From Paenibacillus piscarius (lineage in GTDB: Bacteria > Bacillota > Bacilli > Paenibacillales > Paenibacillaceae): a DNA stretch of 64,000 bases. The position numbers were made by a program, and so were the translations under genes. Below are positions 58,337-64,000 of this stretch, in pieces. Every line of letters begins with the position of its first letter. Within the stretch, counting starts at the first letter, position 1. The notes beneath the pieces were generated by a model. The model was not told the origin of the DNA. It ran no database searches and was given only the letters and a program-made list of their open reading frames with translations. The stretch lies in NCBI RefSeq assembly GCF_022234545.1, contig NZ_JAIEUI010000001.1, positions 418,899-482,898 of the forward strand. Reading direction: 5' to 3'.

Positions 58337-59812
58337 TTAAGAGATCGGTTCGGCTTCAACAATCACTTTGATATTGGTGATGCTGCGGTCCTCGGGCCCT
58401 TTAACCGGTAACCCGATTTCTACATGGTCAATGATATAGTCGATGTTATCCTGGGTAATTACTTCTCCAGGGAGAAGAATCGGAATTCCCGGCGGATAGA
58501 CATAGATGAACTCCGCAATAATGTAGCCGGCAGATTCCCGGAAGGGAACGAGCTGGGTATCGGCGTAGAAGGCGTCTCTGGGAATCAGCGCCAGCTGCGG
58601 AATATTCGGCACCTGCACCTTCAGCTCATAGATTTCGCCCTTGCTGTAATGAATCGCCGAGAGCACCCGCAGCGCCGCGATCAGCTTATCTACCGATTCC
58701 TTGGTATCACCAGGGGTAATCAGGCAAAGAATATTATACATGTCGCTCATCTCGACTTCGATGTTATACTTCTGGCGGAGCCAGTTCTCGGTCTCGTACC
58801 CGGTGACTCCCAGATGGCGGACATGGATGCTCAGCTTGGTCGGGTCCAGATTGTAGGTAGCCTCCGTGCCGAGAATCTCTTTGCCGAAACTGTACAGGCC
58901 GTCGATTTCGTTAATCTCGCTGCGGGCATAGTTGGACAACGCGATAGTTCTCGCCGCCATCTCGTGGCCGTGCAGAGCCAGATTGCGTCTGGAGGTATCC
59001 AGTGAAGCAAGCAGAATATATGAAGTTGACGTTGTGGTGAGCATACTAAGCATCGTCTGTACCCGTTGAGGGTTGACCAGACCGGTCTTAGCATTGAGGT
59101 TCAATACCGAGCTCTGCGTCATCGAGCCGCCCAGCTTATGGACGCTGGTTGCCGCCAGATCTGCACCGGCCTGCATGGCCGACACCGGTAAGTCCTCATG
59201 AAAATGAATCAGTACTCCATGTGCCTCGTCCACAAGCACGGGAACCCCGTAGCTGTGGGCCAGATCGACAATCGCACGCAGGTCGGCGCATACACCGAAG
59301 TACGTGGGGTTGATGACAAGGACACCCTTGGCATCCGGATGGCGCCTTAGCGCCTTTTCCAGCGAGCTGGTAGTAATGCCGTGGTCTATCCCAAGATTCT
59401 CATCCTGTACAGGAGAGACAAAAATAGGCTTGGCTCCGGAGAAAATAATGGCCGACATCACGGATTTGTGAATGTTGCGCGGCACAATAATTTTGTCTCC
59501 TTCTGAGCATACAGAGAGGATCATCGTCATGATGGCATTGCTCGTGCCTTGTACACTGAAATACGTGTAATCGGCGCCGAAGGCCTCTGCAGCCAGCTTC
59601 TGAGCTTCAAGGATCACCCCGTTGGGCTGATGAAGATCATCAAGCGGTGCAATATTGATCAAATCTATGGATAGAGCGTTATCGCCGATAAACTCACGGA
59701 ATTCGGCATCGGTTCCTAGCCCCTTCTTATGCCCCGGAATATGAAATTGAACTGGATTTCCGGCGGCGTGCTTTTTGAGAGCGGTGAAGAGGGGAGTAGC
59801 TTTCTGATTCAT
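58337..59812 (-). CDS. speA: Orn/Lys/Arg decarboxylase-family enzyme, arginine decarboxylase type
   Basis: This 491-residue PLP enzyme has the fold-type I decarboxylase signature: FHIPGHKKGLG near the start, SVQGTSNAIMTMILS (PLP phosphate region), LVDEAHGVLIHFH and the PLP lysine in ATSVHKLGGSMTQSS. A C-terminal domain contains YPPGIPILLPGE. The length matches Bacillus SpeA, which makes agmatine for polyamine synthesis. Lysine decarboxylase activity in close relatives is possible. No other polyamine genes are adjacent. Confidence 0.88.
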   Translation of the reverse strand: MNQKATPLFTALKKHAAGNPVQFHIPGHKKGLGTDAEFREFIGDNALSIDLINIAPLDDLHQPNGVILEAQKLAAEAFGADYTYFSVQGTSNAIMTMILSVCSEGDKIIVPRNIHKSVMSAIIFSGAKPIFVSPVQDENLGIDHGITTSSLEKALRRHPDAKGVLVINPTYFGVCADLRAIVDLAHSYGVPVLVDEAHGVLIHFHEDLPVSAMQAGADLAATSVHKLGGSMTQSSVLNLNAKTGLVNPQRVQTMLSMLTTTSTSYILLASLDTSRRNLALHGHEMAARTIALSNYARSEINEIDGLYSFGKEILGTEATYNLDPTKLSIHVRHLGVTGYETENWLRQKYNIEVEMSDMYNILCLITPGDTKESVDKLIAALRVLSAIHYSKGEIYELKVQVPNIPQLALIPRDAFYADTQLVPFRESAGYIIAEFIYVYPPGIPILLPGEVITQDNIDYIIDHVEIGLPVKGPEDRSITNIKVIVEAEPIS

Positions 59813-59958
59813 TTAATGCTGTCACAACCTTTCGCGAAGAGTGGATTGGATGCTTCCCGTTGAAACGGATACCTTCCCCCGGAGGGCAGGTTAACCATTT
59901 CTACTTGAGCAAGCATCAGTATAACAAATCAATCACCATAATACTAGGATGTGATGAA

Positions 59959-61248
59959 ATGACTGGCAAAGCGGCGCAACGTATGCATATTAATTTAGCT
60001 ACACCGTTCATTTTGGAAATGTGGGTCATTATTTTTCTGGTGGAGTTCGTCAAAGGCTCGCTGCTCGTAGCCCTGCTGCCGGTCTACATGGAGAATGTTC
60101 TCGGGATCTCGGTAACCGTGGTGGGCTTCGCCTTTGCGCTGCAATATCTCGGTGACAATCTCTTCCGCAGCCCCTTCGGCTGGGTGATGGAGCGGATCGG
60201 GTTCCGCTGGACGATGACCGGTGCGCTGCTGCTGCTGGTCGTGGCGGTAGGCCTGATTATCTATGCCAAAGATGCGGCCACACTGTCGCTTGCCTGCCTG
60301 ATCCTGGGGATCGGCACCTCTCCGCTCTGGCCCTGCACCATGACAGGCATTACGGAGCTGGCCGGCTCCACCAGCAGCGGCAGCAGCGGCGCGGCAATGG
60401 GAGCGGTGGAGATGGCATCGCTGGCCGGAACCGGAGTCGGCCCTATCATCGTCAACTTTATGATGGATCATGGCGGACAGGGGTACCGCACCGTTTTCCT
60501 GGTGCTGATGGGCTTCGCCGCAGCCGTTGTAGCCGTGGCCTTGTTTCTGCCCTCGCGCATCGGCGGCCATGCCCCGCGTGTGGTCCGTGAACTGAAGGCT
60601 GACGGCACAGCCGTTCCGCGGAAGCCGTTCCAGCCGCTGCACAGTCTGAAGGCGACCTGGACCCAGGTAACCTCTTCCCTGAAGGTGAGCCGTCTGCTGT
60701 TCCCGGCGCTGTTCCTCCAGGCCTTCGCCATCGGGCTCATGACCCCGGTGGTTACGCTCTTCGCCCGCTCTGAGCTGCATGTGACCCCTAACCAGTTCAG
60801 CCTGCTGCTGATTGCCGGCGGGGGGATTACGGTGCTGGCGCTTATTCCGGCGGGCAAGCTGGTTGACAAGATCGGCACCACGGTATTCCTGAATATCGGT
60901 TTTCTCATGGCCGCCTGCTCGCTGACCTTCTTCTCACAGGTCCGCTGGCTGCCGCTGGCCTTCGCGGCTGTCGCTCTGGTCGGCATCAGCTATGCGCTGA
61001 TTCTCCCGGCCTGGAATGCCTTCGTGGCCAAGCAGGTCCCTGAAGGGGAGCGCGGGACCGTCTGGGGGCTCTTCCTGACGCTGCAGGGCTCCGGCATGGT
61101 GGCCGGGCCGGTACTGTCCGGCAGGCTGTGGGATAGCGTCAGCCACAGTGCGCCGTTCCTGGCCAGCGCCGGTGTCATGGTTCTGCTCTTCGGCCTGCAC
61201 CTGCTGATTGTCCGCCGGACGAAGCTGAAGCACGGTAATGCCCATTAA
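59959..61248 (+). CDS. MFS transporter
   Basis: This protein of about 429 residues has 12 predicted membrane spans with the MFS A-type motif between spans 2 and 3 (GDNLFRSPFGWVMERIGFRW), a large central loop (about 205-235) and a second repeat (AGKLVDKIGTTVFLNIGF). ATG 59959 is preceded by a modest AGGATGTGATG site; a longer frame to 59860 has none. The substrate is unknown. It is divergent from the decarboxylase gene, so polyamine or drug efflux is only a guess. Confidence 0.82.
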   Translation: MTGKAAQRMHINLATPFILEMWVIIFLVEFVKGSLLVALLPVYMENVLGISVTVVGFAFALQYLGDNLFRSPFGWVMERIGFRWTMTGALLLLVVAVGLIIYAKDAATLSLACLILGIGTSPLWPCTMTGITELAGSTSSGSSGAAMGAVEMASLAGTGVGPIIVNFMMDHGGQGYRTVFLVLMGFAAAVVAVALFLPSRIGGHAPRVVRELKADGTAVPRKPFQPLHSLKATWTQVTSSLKVSRLLFPALFLQAFAIGLMTPVVTLFARSELHVTPNQFSLLLIAGGGITVLALIPAGKLVDKIGTTVFLNIGFLMAACSLTFFSQVRWLPLAFAAVALVGISYALILPAWNAFVAKQVPEGERGTVWGLFLTLQGSGMVAGPVLSGRLWDSVSHSAPFLASAGVMVLLFGLHLLIVRRTKLKHGNAH

Positions 61249-61253
61249 GCACG

Positions 61254-61287
61254 CAGCAGGCCCCCGGATCACACCGGGGGCCTGCTG
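61254..61287 (+). terminator. Very stable hairpin after the MFS gene
   Basis: CAGCAGGCCCCCGG pairs perfectly with CCGGGGGCCTGCTG around ATCACA. There is no T-run. It is 14 bp of almost pure GC. Confidence 0.7.
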
Positions 61288-61484
61288 TGCCATGTTTGGA
61301 AAAGGCAGGAAACGGTTAAAAATAGTCAATAAACCAAGTTACCCTTACATAAACTGAAGTATAAAATAAGTGTAAGCCGAACACAACAGTCACAAGCTCT
61401 AAGCGAGGTCCGGCAGTCTGTTCTGCTCTTAAGTTAAGCCTTGAAGCTGACTATGCTTAAACCAAGCAGTTAGGGGGGAGTGCC

Positions 61485-62081
61485 GTGAACAAAAACGACG
61501 AGGTGGAGTACTGCAATCTGGAGCTCCGGTTTGACAGACAACATATCCAGGATTTAATCAAGGATCTGATCAAGGAAGGCTATTCCCTGTACTGGAGTGA
61601 GAATGAGACTGTATTTCTGATCTCGGTGCGCACCGGCCGCAAGCTGGTGAAGCTTCGCTTCCAGCGGATTAAGGAAGGTTACAAGCTTGTCGGGGATTAT
61701 ATGATCCGGGATGCACGGCTTGCAGAATGGATGGAGAAGCTGATTGGTGATACGAGAGGGCACGCCGTGGTCAAACGCTTCCGCGACCGACAGATCATTA
61801 TAGAGAATATCCTGTTCGGTGAGGTCATCCGGCTGGTGGAAATTTCCGGCTACCAGCAGCGGGTATTGTATCAGAAGGGGCCGGTGCTGTCGGACCAGGA
61901 GCTGACGAAGCTGTTCTACTCCAACTATGGCGAGGAGCGCATCCTTGACCGCAGGCTTGCGGTGGATGAGCAGCTGGACCGGCTGAATGAGGCCATGCGG
62001 AGCAGGGATGCAGAAGCGGCAGCCGCCTGTACGGCCAGGCTGCAGCAGCTGGCCCGGGAACTGGCAGCGCTGGAATGGTGA
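61485..62081 (+). CDS. Hypothetical protein
   Basis: The 198-residue soluble protein starts at GTG 61485 (AGGGGGGAG upstream). It has a beta-rich N-terminal half (YSLYWSENETVFLISVRTGR, FGEVIRLVEISGYQQRVLY) and a helical, charged C-terminus (DEQLDRLNEAMRSRDAEAAA). No family is recognised. A weak terminator at 62107 follows; the 236 bp before it (61249-61484) hold the hairpin at 61254 and nothing else clear. Confidence 0.75.
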   Translation: MNKNDEVEYCNLELRFDRQHIQDLIKDLIKEGYSLYWSENETVFLISVRTGRKLVKLRFQRIKEGYKLVGDYMIRDARLAEWMEKLIGDTRGHAVVKRFRDRQIIIENILFGEVIRLVEISGYQQRVLYQKGPVLSDQELTKLFYSNYGEERILDRRLAVDEQLDRLNEAMRSRDAEAAAACTARLQQLARELAALEW

Positions 62082-62106
62082 TATATGCAAGCCGGATATT
62101 AGTATG

Positions 62107-62140
62107 AAGGGCATCCTAAGCGGGGTGCTCTTTCTTTTGA
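62107..62140 (+). terminator. Terminator after the hypothetical gene
   Basis: AAGGGCATCC pairs with GGGGTGCTCTT (G-U pairs) around TAAGC, then TCTTTTG. Confidence 0.65.
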
Positions 62141-62347
62141 CCATTCAACTTGCGGACAGGGGTTCACTTCTGCACACAAAACCGTTAAAATAATCATTGT
62201 GAGAATTTCCTTGATGCTTGCGGGTTTGTCAATGAAATTAATCTCTCTTTCGCAGGCAGAACTTTGCTGTCTCTGACAAAGGGTGGTATTCTTATACTGC
62301 GAGAATGGATTTCACAAAAATACAGGGTGTAAAGGGTGGAGAACCAG

Positions 62348-63760
62348 ATGTCAAAACAACAAATCGGCGTTATTGGCTTGGCGGTAATGGGCAAGAATTT
62401 GGCTCTTAACATCGAGAGCAAGGGCTTCAGCGTATCCGTGTTTAACCGTTCACCGGAGAAGACACATGATCTGGTGGCCGAAGCAGCAGGCAAGAACCTG
62501 GTAGGTACGTTCTCTGTTGAAGAATTCGTACAATCGCTGGAAGTTCCGCGCAAGATTCTGATTATGGTTCAGGCCGGTAAAGCTACCGATGCAACGATCG
62601 AGCAGCTGCTGCCATACCTGGATCAGGGCGATATCATTATCGATGGCGGCAACGCTTATTTCCCTGATACCGTTCGCCGCAGCAAATATCTCGAGGACAA
62701 AGGCTTCCGCTTCGTAGGCACCGGCGTATCCGGCGGCGAAGAAGGCGCACTGAAGGGCCCTTCCATTATGCCTGGCGGCCAGGAGAGCGCCTATAAGCTG
62801 GTTGAACCTATTCTTACGGCCATATCAGCCCAGGTGGGCGGAGAGCCTTGCTGTACATATATCGGACCGGACGGTGCAGGACATTATGTCAAAATGGTGC
62901 ACAACGGCATCGAGTACGGCGACATGCAGCTGATCGGTGAAGCTTACCATCTCCTGAAGGATGTGCTGGGTCTGGATGCCAAGGAGCTGCACAGCACCTT
63001 CGCGGAATGGAACAACGGCGAGCTGGACAGCTATCTGATCGAGATCACCAAGGATATCTTCGCACAGTATGATGAAGAGACCGGCAAGCCGATGGTGGAT
63101 GTGATCCTGGATGCGGCCGGACAGAAGGGTACCGGCAAGTGGACAAGCCAGAGCTCACTGGATCTTGGCGTGCCCCTGTCGATGATTACCGAATCCGTCT
63201 TCTCCCGCTTCCTCTCTGCCATGAAGGAAGAACGCGTTGAAGCCAGCAAAGTGCTGAGCGGTCCTGAGGCGGTAGCCTTTGACGGGGATAAGGCTGAATT
63301 CATTGAGAACGTGCGCAAGGCGCTGTTTGCAAGCAAGATCGTATCCTACGCACAGGGCTTCGCGCAGCTGCGTGTGGCTTCTGATGAATACGGCTGGAAC
63401 CTGAAATACGGCGAGCTGGCCAAAATCTGGCGCGGCGGCTGCATCATCCGCTCCCGCTTCCTGCAGAACATTACGGATGCCTATGCCAATAATCCGGACT
63501 TGAAGAACCTGCTGCTTGATCCGTTCTTCAAGAATGTCATGGATAACTACCAGTCGGCATGGCGTAAGGTCATTGCTTCGGCGGTAACGCTGGGAATTCC
63601 GGTTCCAGGGTTCGCAAGCGCCCTGGCATACTATGACAGCTACCGCACAGAACGTCTGCCGGCGAACCTGCTGCAGGCGCAGCGCGATTACTTCGGCGCT
63701 CACACCTTCAAGCGTGTTGACAAGGAAGGCGTGTTCCACCACAACTGGCTGGCAGAGTAA
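62348..63760 (+). CDS. gndA: 6-phosphogluconate dehydrogenase, NADP-dependent decarboxylating
   Basis: This 470-residue enzyme of the oxidative pentose phosphate pathway forms ribulose-5-phosphate and NADPH. It has the NADP fold ([24 protein letters not shown]), the substrate motif [21 protein letters not shown], catalytic [13 protein letters not shown] and the C-terminal [12 protein letters not shown] 62348 is 8 bases after GGTGGAG; the GTG at 62336 lies inside that site. Length is normal for the family. It is monocistronic with a terminator at 63791. Confidence 0.95.
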   Translation: MSKQQIGVIGLAVMGKNLALNIESKGFSVSVFNRSPEKTHDLVAEAAGKNLVGTFSVEEFVQSLEVPRKILIMVQAGKATDATIEQLLPYLDQGDIIIDGGNAYFPDTVRRSKYLEDKGFRFVGTGVSGGEEGALKGPSIMPGGQESAYKLVEPILTAISAQVGGEPCCTYIGPDGAGHYVKMVHNGIEYGDMQLIGEAYHLLKDVLGLDAKELHSTFAEWNNGELDSYLIEITKDIFAQYDEETGKPMVDVILDAAGQKGTGKWTSQSSLDLGVPLSMITESVFSRFLSAMKEERVEASKVLSGPEAVAFDGDKAEFIENVRKALFASKIVSYAQGFAQLRVASDEYGWNLKYGELAKIWRGGCIIRSRFLQNITDAYANNPDLKNLLLDPFFKNVMDNYQSAWRKVIASAVTLGIPVPGFASALAYYDSYRTERLPANLLQAQRDYFGAHTFKRVDKEGVFHHNWLAE

Positions 63761-63790
63761 CGGATAGCCAATCTGCTGGTGCACATAGAG

Positions 63791-63838
63791 GCCCGTGCTG
63801 CTTTCCGCTTTCAGCGGAGAGTGCGCCGGGCTTTTTTT
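63791..63838 (+). terminator. Terminator after gndA
   Basis: GCCCG pairs with CGGGC, with an inner TTCCGCT/AGCGGA hairpin, followed by seven T's. Confidence 0.8.
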
Positions 63839-63935
63839 AATATGCTGCAGGGTTAGATGGAGGCGCCGGGGCCCCTCTGTGCAAACTTTTCACCCTGTGT
63901 TATGATATGACAAATGTCGCGGCTTGGAGGTAGGT

Positions 63936-64000
63936 ATGGACGAACGAAATATCATTCTTGTCGGGATGATGGCTACCGGGAAATCTACGGTAGGCGCTAT
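63936..64000 (+). CDS. aroK: Shikimate kinase (5' end only)
   Basis: The ATG at 63936 follows TTGGAGG by 6 bases. The visible 21 codons encode NIILVGMMATGKSTVG, the Walker A loop of shikimate kinases. The gene runs off the window. TATGAT at 63901-63906 is a possible -10. Confidence 0.8.
   Translation, partial: MDERNIILVGMMATGKSTVGA

Noticed and set aside
1-64000. Prophage or biosynthetic gene cluster
   Set aside because: No phage structural, integrase or lysis genes and no NRPS, PKS, lanthipeptide or terpene enzymes were recognised; the only small-peptide system is the agr-like operon.

Overview
The window reads as chromosomal DNA of a Paenibacillus-like Firmicute. This is inferred from strong AGGAGG-type ribosome binding sites, frequent TTG/GTG starts, U-tailed terminators, a T-box leader, two stalk-domain (copper amine oxidase N-terminal type) proteins, and plant-polysaccharide enzymes (GH74-X2-X2-CBM3 xyloglucanase, GH127, GH94). 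No ribosomal RNA, complete prophage, intact insertion sequence or CRISPR array was seen. There is one tRNA, tRNA-Val(GAC).

Layout. 1-8.9 kb: a partial nucleotidyltransferase, cysK plus a lipoprotein gene, a minus-strand cluster resembling vanR-vanS-vanY-vanZ without the D-Ala-D-Lac enzymes, a NarL-type two-component pair and a YcnI-like copper protein. This is followed by a 17-bp tandem repeat and a nested inverted repeat. 9.1-16.2 kb: an AT-rich accessory island of small genes and gene wrecks. It holds a frameshifted Imm7-type immunity gene, other broken small genes, a tandem array of five paralogous ~70-residue proteins whose pattern resembles the Sm/Hfq fold, a broken HicB antitoxin gene, and an apparent fusion whose C-terminus is a colicin-E/pyocin-type immunity domain with its own internal ribosome binding site. 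No matching toxin gene is in the window. 16.4-31.2 kb: xyloglucanase with a cre-like site, an ECF-like sigma/anti-sigma pair, a nitroreductase, a DUF1641-ndh operon under Rex-like boxes, SGNH esterase, a methionine aminopeptidase, an Rrf2 regulator, GNAT and VOC enzymes.

31.3-42.2 kb: a CPA1 antiporter, a split ThrE exporter, a YitT protein, then a sugar block: AraC regulator and divergent GH127, then a GH94 cellobiose-phosphorylase-type enzyme and a LacI regulator. Near-identical palindromes precede the last two genes, which suggests one LacI-controlled regulon. 42.3-50.8 kb: small envelope proteins, an agr-like quorum-sensing operon (sensor-like membrane protein, AgrB, an AgrD-like peptide with serine in place of the usual cysteine, and a stand-alone LytTR protein), a C39-like protein, the tRNA, and a decayed patch with a winged-helix gene, a PD-(D/E)XK nuclease pseudogene and Rpn-family genes. 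50.8-64 kb: an MmyB-like regulator with an aldo/keto reductase, a T-box-controlled archaeal-type methionyl-tRNA synthetase, a site-2 protease, small hypothetical genes, an SpeA-type decarboxylase, an MFS transporter, 6-phosphogluconate dehydrogenase and the start of shikimate kinase.

The best candidates for something undescribed are the five-gene Sm-like array inside the immunity-type island, the fused immunity gene with an internal start, and the serine-type agr locus that lacks a recognisable AgrC kinase.
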